Notes: generated by a model not told the origin, from the letters alone. 64,000 bases of DNA from Branchiostoma belcheri (GCF_001625305.1 NW_017802569.1:62001-126000), one strand, 5' to 3'. Counted from the first letter of the stretch, positions 26,701 through 41,400 are shown. Made by a program: numbers and translations.

Positions 26701-29389
26701 TGTATTTTTTATATAGGGTTTTAAACAAAGAATTCATCGAGACCGGACACCCCTCTGTGCGAGGGGTCATATACGTGGTCCAGACCGAGAATAGCTTAAA
26801 CACGCCAAAGGTCAACGGTCGCGACCACTTTCACGCTCAAAGGGGTGTTTTGGGGCCACCAAAAGGCACCATTTTCACGCCCGCAAACACATAATATATA
26901 TTATATAATAAAAACAAAAGAACGTGCATCATCTGCAGCCCAATAGCAAAACATATACCGAGTCTCAAAAGAATCCGTCCACCCAAACGTGAGAAACAGC
27001 TGCGAACATGAAAATTGAAATCTCTCACAAAACCCTTCCGCGGAAGGATGTCTCCTCCCCCGGAGGTAATAAGAGAACTGGTTTGTATACTGGAAATCTT
27101 TTTTTCTGCATTCCTGCACTGATGCAGGTAACATTGACAGGCCTTCAAAATAAATTTTTCTTCCCATTGTCCCTGCACTGTCCCAAAAATAAAATTTTCA
27201 ATTGTCCCGAAGCAGAGGATGAAATGTCCCAATCATTTTTTGGGGGAAGTATTGTATGACTTTAACTTGAAGTCAACTTTATTTTACTTAATGTTTACTC
27301 CCTTGTGCATTATGTAATTGCAGTGTAGACAGGGAATTCGGGGGGACTTTTCCAAAAGCCAGGACGTGTGCCTGATAAACAAAAGAAGGGCTGACATTCT
27401 GATGTAAAAAAATTATTTTGATCGTCCCAAAAATGTCCAACAGTTTTTAGTTGTCCCAGCCTAAATTTTAGTGGACAGTGGCCATTGGACCACCTTTAAT
27501 TTTGAGCCCTGACTGAAACCCTATAACCCAATTTTCAGATGAGATCTATCTATTTATTTATTAATAATAGTATTAAAAAATCAGAAGAAGTATCATAACC
27601 CAGTCACATCCTCACCTGGTGCTTGGTACCTGAAGCGTTGATGAGGCCATGTCTCAGGATGGAATGCCAGTTTTCTATATGGGAACCACTGCAAGATAGA
27701 TCACAGCAAAAACTTCACATTGTGTGCATATTAGAGAAACCTCAAAGACAAACAATGTACACATATTACATGTACTACATGTAACTGTACATCACCTTCT
27801 ATTTGTGGCAGGTTTTCAGGTTTTTGTGGTCAATTTGCTAAATTTCTTTCTGCTGCACCTGCCGCCACTGCAAACATGATTTTAGTTCTGTGAACACGTC
27901 CCCTTTCCTCAGACCGCAAAATTTTGCTACCGCAAATAAAAAGTGATTTACAGTAAATATACATATTACAAATGGGTATTTTCAGATTCACTAACTTGCA
28001 CAATTTGCAATCAATTTTTTTTTGAAAAATTGCAAAATTTTGCTGATATACTCACTCTTCCAGGGGCACTTTTACAAAAACGCGTGAAGAAACTTAAATA
28101 CGAAACATGTTAAAGGCAATGCCTAATAGTATGCAATTTCAAAACAGCAAAACTAGAAATATTGTGAGTAAGACAATCTTTATGATATTGACACAGTGTC
28201 ATACTGCTTCACAATAGTCATACACACATTTCAATCAGTATTTAATTGACATACTTTGGGTATTTAAAACTGCAGAAACAAGCCCCAAAGATGAGTGTTT
28301 TATTTTCTGGGTGGTACCCTAAAAATCAGCCCAGGGCCTTTCAGTAACCATTTTCCATCAGAATTTTGGGTATTTTTGATCCATGAGGGTCAACATACAT
28401 TGGATAGTCTGGTTTCAACTCAGTATGTAGATAAGTGATTAGAAATTTGACTTTGAAAATTTGGGTTTCCAAGCCCTAAAAACTGCACTGGATGTCTTTA
28501 AGATGTAAATATCTGCAGGTAAAATAAAAGTCAGTGAGCGTGGAACAAAGAAAGACTCACTGGAATGCGAACAGACTGCCGTGTTGTCTCTTGGCTTCTC
28601 GGAAGGCCTGTTCTTTAGCAGGGGGGCTGCTCAGTAACAGGAACTGGTGAGGGGTGTGCATGAACTTAATTCTCTGGGGAGGGGGTGTATAAATTTAGCA
28701 TTAGTGCATGGATGATAGAGATCACAATGTACAACACAACAGTTATTTACTATACACTTTAATAACTAAAGTTAATTACCGTTCATTCAGGAGAAATTAA
28801 ACATTGTGAACTTATAATTACATGTTGGCATCAAAATAAATTTTGTCAAAAATCTTTATGATTAAAAGGCAATCTACATGTAACATCTGTGTCCATAATA
28901 TCACCAGGGTCCATATATAATATCGCCACCTTGAGAAACAGTGTGCTTTAAGATATTTTTACTGCAACATATTGTTGGTATGCACTCCTGCACATATCAA
29001 AATGTACATACCTAGGGTATGTTGCAGTAAAAATATCTTTAAGCACACTTTTTCTCAAGGTTATGTACATGTGACACTGTACATATTACACTGTAGAAGT
29101 GACAAATTGAATATACAATTAACAGTTCCTACCCTGCTTTCAGGCAGCTTGACAATATGGGATCTGTTGCTGGAAATCACCCTGTGAGGGACACAATCCA
29201 TATAAAAAGTTACATACATACCAAGTACATTAGGAAAATCGGCAAATTATTTGTTCACTGTAATGATAACTTTGCAGTACAGAAGTGACCGTGAAAACAG
29301 CGAAAATTCGTGATTTACAGTAGCATTGGAATGACTGACTGAGAGAGAGGGAGAGAGAGGGAGAGAGAGAGAGAGAGAGGAGGAGAGAG

Positions 29390-29487
<98 letters not shown>

Positions 29488-32400
29488 TGATGTATTTACC
29501 AGCTGAGGAATGGCCAGGCATATTTGTCCTTCTTGTCCAGTTGTTTCTTCATGTCCACCGAGGCCTGGGTCATCTCTCTCACACTCATCAGGCTGTCCAG
29601 GATCGCATTCACTCGGTCATAGTTCTTTTTCTGTGGCAGAGAAAATTTACTTGTGAAACGATAAACTGCAAGCTAATTATGATACATTTCTCTCATGCAT
29701 TTCTCGAGCGTGCGAATAAAACAAAGCTGCTTTCATTTTGAAATATACGTGGTTATGAAGGTTGTACAAATGACAGAGTGGTGAATAATCTACGATGTAG
29801 TCTCCAATTTCATTTCTTTACATTTTTCGTTTTTTTCGTTTGATTTTGGTATTTTACGACATTGGTACAAAAGTATCATTTTCTAATACTGTAATTACTG
29901 ATTTTTTCACGGTACTTTTATGTTCACTGTTTTCACTGTCACTACTGTACAGTGAACTTAATCATAATTAGAGTAGAGTAATTCCGGCACCTGTTGCCAC
30001 CGTGAATACATAGTTCCGTGAACATGTCCATTTTTCTCAGACCGTGAAATTTTGCTACCGTGAACATAAAGTGAATTACAGTATAATGTCTTACGGTACA
30101 TATTTGCTCAATTTTGAAACAGTTTTGTACGATTTACAGTATGGTTGAAAACTTAACTTTTTGGAAACAGCCGAAAATTCATGCGCGCGCCGATGTCATC
30201 CATAAATTATAATCAAATCAACATGGCCTTACCTTTGGACTGAGCACCATCTCCTTGGCGTTATCGGGATCTACCACTGAGGGGAAGGGGTCGAGGATCA
30301 GGTCTTTCCTGGGGGAGTGGGAGCTGGCCTTTACCATAGCCAGCAGCAAATCCACAACCTGGGCCAGGGACAAATTACACCTGAGTTATATTCTTCAAAA
30401 CTACTCTCATTTTCCTATATTCATATAGAATACAACACGGGGTATTCCGTATCGCCCGAGGTATCGGCCCGATCGCGGGTCGGATCGGGCGATCCGACTC
30501 GCGGGAGGGCCGGGACCGAGGCCGGATGCAGAATACACCGTGTTGTATTTTATTTATGTCATACCCACCCAAGAAAACACGCCTTTCAATGCAAGATGAG
30601 CCAAAAGTTGTTGCCACTAAGCCCTAAAATGCAACAACATCAATTCCAACGTCCGGATTCTGTATTGAATACAGAAAGGGGCACACACGGGTAGGGCGAA
30701 ACACGTTCGAATCGTTTTATGACAGCCATGGAAGCGTTCAATAACGGGTTGCGGACCAGGCCGTACCGTAAAGTACGGCCCGGTCCGGAACCCGTTATCG
30801 AACGTTATCGCAGCCCGGGTATGATATAAACTGCAATATACAAATGTACAATTATGTACCACAACCTTTGTCACATTGTCACAGTGGTCTACCCGAATCT
30901 TTTGACAGAAATTTCCTAGCCAGTTAATTATAATCAGTTATGAAGGGTCATGCTCTCCCCCAAAAGAAACGCCCCTATGCTGGTCGAAAGACAGAGCAAA
31001 CAAAGTATGCCAAGGTTTTTCCTAAACAGGGGAGTAAGGACGCTGCTCCCTCATGTAACCAGCCAGCTTCCTCAAATCAATTTTCAGACTGAACCCTAAG
31101 GCCACACCAATTTAATTTCTTGGTTAACGGAGTTTTCTAGAAAAACTATGGAGCGGGCGGGCGAGAAAAAAAAACAAAACAGGCCTAGGCATCCTATTAT
31201 GGCCCAAAATGTTACGATAGGAGCCATAAAGTCAACACACCAGGCTGGTTCAAAATTTTTAACAATGCATTTTGAACTTTTAATGATACCATTGCATTGA
31301 AAGGTGGAATAACTGTAACAACTAGGATGAAAAGGACTGTTTTCAACTGTTCAGGGCAAAATATGAGCATTTTGCAGTTGATTCTGAATTTTTATTTTTA
31401 TTTGCAAATCAGAAAAAAATGAAGCGGGCGAATCCGTTAACCAAGAAATTAAATTGGTGTGGCCTAAGTGGACTTTTTCCAGTAAAGATGTACATGTAAA
31501 AACAATTATAATACAACAATGCATTCTAGCATTTACAAAACTGTGTTACTCTCATAAAAAAATCCCCACTCGGTTGCTTTGGTCCCGCGCCATGCTTGTG
31601 ATCTGCTCCCTCATGCTACATGTAAATTTTTCTAGAAAAAACAAAACAAAACAGTATGGGGTGTCCAAATCACAGTGTAGGGGGCCCTCAAACAGCCCAG
31701 TGAGACTAGAAATAGCAAAGTAACGTGTGTGTGACTGACTGACCTCGGCTCCAGTAGCGATGTCATCGGCCGCTCCTCTCATTACACCGAGTTGTTGGAA
31801 GGCAAAAACACACACTTCCCGCTCGCACACTACAGGCTGGGGCAGAAGCAATACATGTCACAACAACAACAACAACAACAAAGACAACAACACTACAGTC
31901 ATCTGTTTGTGTATTAGCAACATTTTGTACTTCTACATTTTGTACATTGTATTACACATGACTATACACTGTCAGGTAAAGAACTTGTAACTGTAGTCTG
32001 AGATACACTAAAACCACCACCCAGGGGACCAAGGCAAAAGTGGCTTTCTAAGCCTTGGTGGTCTTTACCTCCATGAAAAATGGAGGTATTGTTTTTGGCA
32101 TGTTTGTCTGTCTGTGTGTCTGTGTTTCTGGACATTTGCGACAAGCATAACTTTTGAACCTTTGGATGGATTGTAATCATGATATTTGGTATGTGGGTAG
32201 GTGTTGGGTAGGCAAAGGTCAAGGTCGATTTTGGGCCTCCTGGTGGCTTTGCTCAGGTGTTAATAAGTACAAAATTTGTGTGCCAGAATAATCATTAATA
32301 TCATTATTTGTGTGCATTAAAAGAAAAACAAACAAAACAAAACAAAACATATTTCTGTGACAACAACCATAGTCATAAAAGAAACAATGACTTAGTTGAT

Positions 32401-35400
32401 ATTATGATCTAATGGTATTAAATATTGATGATAATAAGCCTTACTTTCAACATAGCACCGTTCTGGAATATATGTGGCTCATCACACACCACACAGTATT
32501 CATTCAGGGTTGGGATGCGGTTCCGTGCATATATTAGGCACTGCAACAAGGCATCAACATTTTATCAGACATGGGCAGCCCAACTGTATCGATATACACG
32601 TGTACATATTTATTAGCAATGTTCAAGAAGCTTGCAAAATATGACATGCTTTGTACATAACTGTTTATTATTAAGCATGTCAGCAGAATGCACTGCGCCT
32701 GCAAGAAACCCAGAATTTTTACCATTTTTGTCGGATGTTTGGTCATCACTAGTACTGCATCAGAATTTTGTCTGTTGTAGATGATATCTTTTTAACCAAA
32801 TGAATGTCCTGTGGAGTGCTATGCAGAATGCATGTACAATCAAGATTTGCACAGGCACAGTGCGTTCTTCCAACGAGCTACAATGTAATTATAATATAAT
32901 ATTTCTCAGCACTTTGAAGCAAGTCAATCACACATACATTATTTGTACATGTGCCGAGTCATGTTTGAAGTGTGATACAAGCCCATTGATCAATCATAGA
33001 TATCTCATGTCAAGATGAGAGCTTCCAACCTCCTAACAAAACAGAAACTGGTGTCTTAGGTTAAGGATTAGTAGAAAGGTAGCCTACTGTATCTCACCTG
33101 TGCCAGGAATCCGTACTCCAATCCTGGAATGGTTTTGGCAGTCCTACCTCTCTGTAATGATGATGACACATAATACATGACTTGTGTAATGTAAATGATC
33201 TTAATAATTAATCTAGCTACTGACTATTAAAATTGTTAGACAGCCAACTGAAATACATGTAAACTACAAGTGTGACATCCAAGGGACACAGAAATAAAAT
33301 ATGTACATAGTGACTAATACATGTAGCCTGTGTAAACGGTAAAGATATAGCCTAAAAAAAGTAGGCATTGATTGAGTACAATGTATTGTAACCACCTAGC
33401 TAGATACAACCAATATGCTAAGTGGGGTCAGAGTGTACAGTCACTGTATGATAATCAGAATTTATAAATTTTACAGATCTGATGCAATTCAGCACTATAC
33501 TGTTAAATGCAATAATGGTGTTTTCATTTTGAAGCAGTGCACCCAAAACTTTGTGTAGGTTTAAGTATGTCAAGATGTCAGAAAAATCTTGTACTCCTAC
33601 TTTTGCTTAGTTACAAATGAAACATTAAGATTTTGCTGACATTCTGATCATTTTATCTTATATGGTGCACCTAATTTTTTAGGTTGGGTGCACCAGTGCA
33701 CCTATTCCAAAAAATTAATTTCGAGCCCTGCACTGAGAATGCGAAAAAAAAGCAGCCCACCTCGGTTGAACATGGTACCAGGTGCAGCTCGTCCCCGATG
33801 GTGGCGGGTTTGAGCGGCTGAGACGGTCGCGCCGGCAGGACCACCTGGTGCTGCTGGGCCACGGATGGCGCCAGGAACAGCGCCGAGGTCCACGTGCCGC
33901 GGAACGAGCTGCTCCCCGCCCCTCCCCCTCCAGCTGGCCTGCAGCTATCGAGAACGAGCAACGGCGGACTTCAGGGTCAATTCAACAAATTGACTAAACA
34001 CTATGGTATGGCCATGGTGTCGTGTGGCGTAGCAGCAGAGTGCTCGACGGAACCAAGAGGTCCTGGGTTCGAGTCCTGACATGCCACCGATCTTGTGCCC
34101 TTTGGAAAGGCACTTTACACGACTTTCCCTACTTCGCCCAGGTGAAAATGAGTTAATTTTTAATTGTCCGGTGTCCTGGTGACAGCATTAATATAAGTTG
34201 AAAAAACTTGAGTGTGCCGTCACCACCACGTCTTGTGATTACATGTTGGGATATTAAAAAAAATACATGACTTTGTATACTCTTTATTTTCATTAATTTT
34301 GTACACAAGACTTTAGTCATTTTCTTCTTCTTCTTTGGAAATAATTTTGGCATTCTACGACTGTCAAATTACAATTATGATGGATTGCAGTAATAACTGT
34401 TGTATCATTTTCCGAAATATTTTTTGGCAATTTACAGCTGCAGCATACATGTTTATTTGCTCATTTTGCAGCTGTGTTGCACAAATTATAGTATGGTTAA
34501 CGTTGGTTCGCCAAGCTTCCATTCGGGTTATTTGTAGCCAATTACCATCTTCCAGATACTAGACTATAATTGAAATGAGATGAAAAGAAACGGAGCTTCT
34601 GTCCTCACCTCTCAGGTTGTGTAAGGAGCAGGTTGATCGCCTCTTCTAGGTTGTTGCGTGTCATGAAGAGCGCGTTACGAGCCATCTCCACCGTGAAGCC
34701 CATGTCAACCAGCTGGGCCACGTGTCTGTCATGGATTCTACAGCAAACACACGCAGGTCTTTAATACATCCGTGAATAGTTTCATCAGGTTGGTAAAACA
34801 TTTCCCTTTTGTGTTGAGAACAAAAGTTCTAACTTTAAACTTGCAGCTTACATGTTTTTGGCCAAATTAGTCGACTGAATGTCATTGAAGTATATTAAAG
34901 AACTGGGTAAAGAGACTCTTTTTACACAACCAATTCAGCCGACGTTTCGGTGACCGTCTGTCACCTTCTTCAGGGCAATTCTGACTGGTTCACAACTTCT
35001 GCACGTTTGGGAACGCATTGTAGATACATTTCCCTGTAATCCAATCACGTATACAGTATGTGTAGATAATGTAAATATTGACAATGTACGTATACATTTG
35101 GGAATGCATATGTAGCAGCGACACCTGTGCTGCAATGCAATGTGAACCAGTCAGAATTGCCCTGAGGAAGGTGACAGACGGTCTCCAAAATGTCGGCTGA
35201 ATAAAAGACTACATTTGTAAGTCTTGGTTGTGTAAAAAGAGTCTCTTTACTCAGTTCAATGACATTCAGTTGGCTCATTTGTCCCAAAACATGTAAGCTG
35301 CAAGTTTAAAGTTAAAACATTTGTTCCAACACGAAAGGGAAATGTTTTCACCTAGAAAGCTTTCGACCAGTCACTCTAATCTGGTCTTCTATAAGTATAC

Positions 35401-38400
35401 AAGTCTACTGAGGAAGACCAGAGTCGAAAGCTCTAGGTGAGAACATTTTACCTTTTGTGTTGGAACAAAAGTTTTAACTTTAAACATGCCAACACAGATG
35501 AAATTACATACTAGTAATTTAAGCTGAAACGTGAAAAAAAGAAGAAATTTGGGTTCAAGATTGAAACCAATTTGTTAAAGGCATCCAATGCAATTTCAGG
35601 GCAGCAAAACAAAAAATATTCTGGATGAGGAAATCTGTCTGATATTGACATTTACTGACATTTCATAGCACATTTTTGTCATCATTTCATACTTGGAGCT
35701 TTTCAAATAGCCCTAAACAAGCGGTGTCTGTTTGTTGGGGGGTACTGTGACAGTCCATGAATAGCTACATGTAGAACCTTGCTATGTTAGCCTACATGTA
35801 CCATTCAAATTTTTCGTCAGTGACGTAACATTGAATTTTTGCCTCCGAGATATTAGAATGCTATATGGGATAGGATTGATTCAACTTACTACAAAAAATT
35901 CACCTTAAAAATACAGTTTTGCCACCCTGAAATCGTACTAGTATGAATGTAAATGGGTTAACAAGCATCTGTTTCTCTAGTATTGGACAAGCAAAGTATA
36001 GAATGTGTGAATATGTGGTAAAAGCCTGTTGATGAAGACTAGTGTAGCAGACAGCAGCAACCTTAGGTATACCTTAGCCTCCCTGATAACTCATTAAAGA
36101 CCACCGATCATGGCGCTTTGGTAATATGGCTGGTGTAGAAAAATAGTTATCTTGTGTTCAAGTAAACACTGCGTATAATTGTACCTAATCTGTTGATCAG
36201 AAATGGCAAAATGACTTTTAGATCTTTGACCAAGGCACCATGCTATGGATGTAAGACAAAATTTAATGATTGTCAAAGTGTTAAAAACTAGTAAATTTAA
36301 TTTTTAAACATTCCAAAAATAGTTTCATCGGGTTGGTAGAACATACTTTAGGTCAATATTGGGATTTTCTGTGATTTTGGCATTATAAGAAGGGGGGTAC
36401 AAAGTAACAAACTCAAGTCAAGTTTGGAATTGTGTTCTTGCCGCAAAAGCGCCATCTATATACATTTATATCATACCCGAGCCGCGGTAACGTTCGATAA
36501 CGGGTTCCGGACCGGGCTGTACTTTACGGTACGGCCCGGTCTGGAACCCGTTATCGAACGCTTCCAAGGCTTCCATAAAACGATACGAACGCGTTTCGCC
36601 CTAACCGCGTGTGCCCCTTTCGAAAATTCGAATACAGAATCCGGACGTTGGAATTGACGTTGTTGCAGTTTAGGGTTCAGTGGCACCAACTTTTGGCTCA
36701 TCTTGCATTGAAAGGGGTGTTTTCTAGGGTGGGTATGACATAAATAAAATACAACACGGTGTATTCCGCATCGCCCTCAGTCTCGGCCCTCCCGCGAGTC
36801 GGATCGCCCGAGGCCGAAACCTCGGGCGATACGGAATACCCCGTGTTGTATTCTATAATGTCATGTACATTGGCTACATATAGTGGCAAGAAGCAGTACT
36901 CCAGTCAGAAGCTCTGAGGAAGATGTCTTACAGACATCGAAAAGTAAGCAACTTGGTAAGAGAAGTACTGGTTGTGTAAAAGAAAATCCCAATATTCAAT
37001 GAAAAAATGCTTCATTATGAAAAACTTAAACTTTTCTCCAACTCAAAATTTGACTCACCAGAAATTTTCGACTCAACCGGGACGGGGGGCGATATCAACT
37101 TCAGACAACCTTTGACCCTTTGCTGACGTCACACGTGAGAAAAATCACGTGTCCACAGCATTTGGGTCAGATAGCTGAGGAAGACTGAGTGATTCAGTCG
37201 AAAATTTCTGGTGAGTCAAATTTTGAGTTGGAGAAAAGTTTAAGTTTTTCATAATGTAATTTACCAAATCAGATGAACTTTCATGCTGATGAAAAAATGT
37301 TTCGTAGAGCTAATACTATTGTTTGCTAATACATTGTTGGAAATCGCAGACAAGTAGACGTGCATGATGTAAATTAGCCGCAACAGTGAGATTAAAAAAT
37401 GGATGTGAATTGCATCGCACAGTAACACACACACAGCGCTGTGATTGGTGATCTTCAATGTAGTGGAGCAGATAGCATCAAATTTTGGAGGAATCTTTCA
37501 AATTGTGATACAAGCACCAAACTTGGTACAAATACTCATGAGACATTACTCTTTTGAAAAAGTACGCGGGCCACTTGATTTGACTTTTGGTGCCCTCTAG
37601 CGGCGCTTTTTGGTACTGCAGCCGACCTTCCAGGCTTTGTTTCTCCTGTTCTTAACCCTTGTCCTGCGGGGCCCATATATATATGGGTTGCACATACAGT
37701 ACCATCTATATAGTACCCTGTATATGTATGATTTGGGGGTGTTTCTCGTGTAACGCATCACACCGCAGCGAAACGCAATGAATGCGGAAGTAACTACGCC
37801 ACCGCGGGGCAAAAAAAGTCAAGGGACTGTGACCTGACTAAGACATGAAAATATTTGAAAATATTTTGTAAAAATTGCCAGCAGGACAAGGGTTAACATG
37901 CTACAGTCATGATTTTTATGTGGTAAAAAGCTGTTGGGGTAGGGAAGAAGTGACGTAAATTTGGTGTCCCTAGCAGCTTGCGTTGGAACTGCAGGGGCGT
38001 TTTTTGCCGGTGGACAATTTGCTCCAAGGGCGCTCTTTGGTACTGCAGCCGACCAAAAAGTCCTCTCCTTGAGTAATGTCTCATGAGTATTTGTACCAAG
38101 TTTGGTGCTTGTATCACAATTTGAAAGATTATTTCAGTTATCTGCCCCACTAATGCAACTGAAATGGACTTAGGTTACTTCTTGACTGGTCTGACTTTCC
38201 ACGAGGAGACTAGGGATTGGAAGCTCTTTGACATTTCGTGCAGCTGTTTCAGTTTTTTCCTGTGAGTGACAAAAATCCCGTGAGTTGGAATGAAAATTAA
38301 TGGTTCACACTGAAATATTATGTTCCACAACGAAAAACAATGTTAATGATTATGTTGGAGAGGGTTAGTACTTAGAGACATCCGGGTACATGTAAATGTT

Positions 38401-41400
38401 ACAACTCAATAGTTGAGTGAAGAGTGATAGATGTCACCCGAAATGTCCAGAAGTAATCTCCAAAATTCATCCAGTATATTATAGTTTGAATTGTCTGTGA
38501 AAATCATCAAGATACTTTATGATACTTTATGCAAATGTAGAAGGCAGGGATCTAGCCAGCTTGAAATTTTTTTCCCATCAGTCCAAGTTCATGATCGGAC
38601 ATGGGGGGAGAGTGCTTGCAATCTAGGGGGATCTGGGGGCAAATTTTGAATTTTCAAGTCTTTAGAAATGCATTGCCAAGTTGAACATACATTTTGTACT
38701 TACATTTTGAGAGTGGTTGTTGGTTGAATGTCCTTTGGATGTATAATTTTTACCCAAGGTTTTTGTCAATTTTGTCCGGCAGTAAGGTTGATGGATTGGT
38801 TTACAATTTTTTTCGTCACAGGCCACAAAGTTCCTTAAAAACAATTATTGATGGAAAAATGGGTGCTGGCTAGAGCCCTAGTAGGAAGATAGCAGACTTT
38901 GGGCCAGTTTACACGGAGCAAAAAAAATGTAACTTACAGCAATCAATGCGCAGCACATGTTGTAGCAGAGAATTTTTGACAGGTGTACACACACGCGCCC
39001 CAAAACTGGGAGCCGCAATTTTTTTGTGGTACATCTTGGACGTGCCACACAAAAATCGCTGTGTGGTGCCATTACATGGTCAACAAAATCTGTCCTACAA
39101 AATGTACCACGCGTTGATCAGTTGTTTTTTTTTTTTGCACCGTGTAACCTGTCACCTTGTTTCCTGGGTGTTGTGACATGCTGTGGACAGTACATGTACA
39201 TGTACATACCCGTGTGATGACGCCCCCTTGTGTGAATGTGAGGAGCGAGCAGAGATGGGCCTGAGAGGAACACAGATGGCCGTCACCCGGTCATTACTCA
39301 GGTCCTTCCACTCTTTAGACAGGAACGTCTCCATAATCCTGCAGTAGGGATAGTCCACAGTACAATACTTCCAACTAAGCAAAATCATAACAAAATATGT
39401 CTTATATAATGTTATAACAATTGTATTGAAGATTGAACAAGATGAACATCACAAAATCTGTCCCTAAATAAGCAGGAAATAGTGTCTCAGAGGGTTATTA
39501 TTTTTGGGGGGGAGAATACCAGACGTAGCCATGTTTTTGCGCAGTTTGCGCCGCAGAAAGTTGCCCTTCTGTACCTGACCCCTACGTTGAGAAAAAATCC
39601 TGGTGAGAACCCTGCTTACCAACCAGATGAAACTATTCATCAATGTTATTTACTATAAAAAAGTCAGTCCTAAATCATGTTTGTACATAATGCCATTTTG
39701 GTTACTCAAGACATATTCCGTATTCATTTGTACATTGTGTATGTCTTCTTTCTGTATGTCTTCTTTTGCAAGAAAGTTTGAAAGACTGGTTTACAATATT
39801 ATACCAAGTCTTAGACATTAGTATACAGTCTGTATAGAGTTTGGAACTCACTTTTGTATCTGCATTCCGAGTCCAAAAGTCTCTTTGTTAGAAGGCTGGA
39901 AAACCTCAACCTTGGGAGGCTCTGGACATGCAAAATAAGTAAGGTCAGTCTAGAAATGTTATGTCACAAGGCATACAGTAAGGCATCCATGACATCGCTT
40001 TAAATGTTTTTTTTGTAATTGTAATATTTGGGCCGTGATAATGTTTGATACACAGATGTTCCAGCCCGTGTGATAACAAGGCATATCAAACAGGGTTCTA
40101 AAAATTATCAGACGGGCTTATAAATTTTCCAAAAAGAATTAGACCCTGTCTTGTGTGCCCTACACATGTACTTTTGAATACCAACTTCCAACATGTTACA
40201 ATTTTTTGTTCACGAAAAGAGTAGGGGACCTTGTGTGAGTGGTTCAAACCTTACAGTCCGGTCTTATGCATCTTGTAGCTGTATACTTACATTGTACAAA
40301 GCTGGTGTGTTACGCCTAAAGGCGGTTTACTGGTTATGCAAAACAAACAAACAAACAAACAAGTCTAGAAGAAGGCTGACTGACCGTTGGCGTCCAGGTA
40401 CTGACTGAAGGACAGATGAAGCCTGATGACTATAGGTTCCTGTCTGTTCACCTTCCAGGCCTTGGCTATCTCCTCCTGTAGGATCATGGGAACATCAAGG
40501 GTTTGGAATTAGTCTTAGATTAGGCCATGTTGATTTGATTATATGGATGACATCCGCGCGCGCATGAATTTTCGGCCGTTTCCAAAAAAAAAAGTTTTCA
40601 ACCATACTGTAAGTCGTACAAAACAGTTGCAAAATGAGCAAAAATATACCATAAGTTACAAAAAAAATTAATTAAAACTATACCAATGTCGTAGAATGCC
40701 AAAATCAAACGAAAAAAGACGAAATTGTAAAGAAATGAACTTGAAGACTAGATTATTCGCCAAACCNNNNNNNNNNNNNNNNNNNNGAGAGAGAGAGAGG
40801 AATGATGTATTTACCAGCTGAGGAATGGCCAGGCATATTTGTCCTTCTTGTCCAGTTGTTTCTTCATGTCCACCGAGGCCTGGGTCATCTCTCTCACACT
40901 CATCAGGCTGTCCAGGATCGCATTCACCCGGTCATAGTTCTTTTTCTGTGGCAGAGAAAATTTACTTGTTAAACGATAAACTGCAAGCTAATTATGATAC
41001 ATTTCTCTCATGCATTTCTGGAGCGTGCGTATAAAAAAAGCTGCTTTCATTATGAAATTTACATGGTTATGAAGGTTGAACAAATGACAGAGTGGCAAAT
41101 AATCTACGATGTAGTCTCCAAATTAATTTCTTTACATTTTCGTCTTTTTCGTTTGATTTTGGCATTTTACGACATTGGTACAAATGTATCATTTTCTAAT
41201 ACTGTAAATACTGATTTTTTCACGGTACTTTTATGTTCACTGTTTTCACTGTCACTATACTGTACAGTGAACTTATCATATTATTACAGTTGAGTAATTC
41301 CGGCACCTGTCGCCACCGTGAATACATAGTTCCGTGAACATGTCCATTTTTCTCAGACCGTGAAATTTTGCTACCGTGAACATAAAGTGAATTACAGTAT

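Noticed and set aside
8626..28673. True tandem duplication of the PARP8 catalytic exons
   Set aside because: Copies end exactly at N gaps, overlap in the pattern of stacked haplotype pieces, and differ only at synonymous sites; no spanning sequence shows both on one molecule.
29315..29521. Open frame of repeated Leu-Ser
   Set aside because: Translation of the GA/CT microsatellite; it overlaps a coding exon on the same strand in another frame.
33782..33997. Plus-strand frame opposite exon 12 (also 46,036-46,389)
   Set aside because: Antisense shadow of the GC-rich PARP8 linker exon; splice sites and homology support the minus strand.
34025..34076. tRNA gene
   Set aside because: A and B boxes are present but no cloverleaf with pairing acceptor stem, and a SINE body with A-rich end follows.
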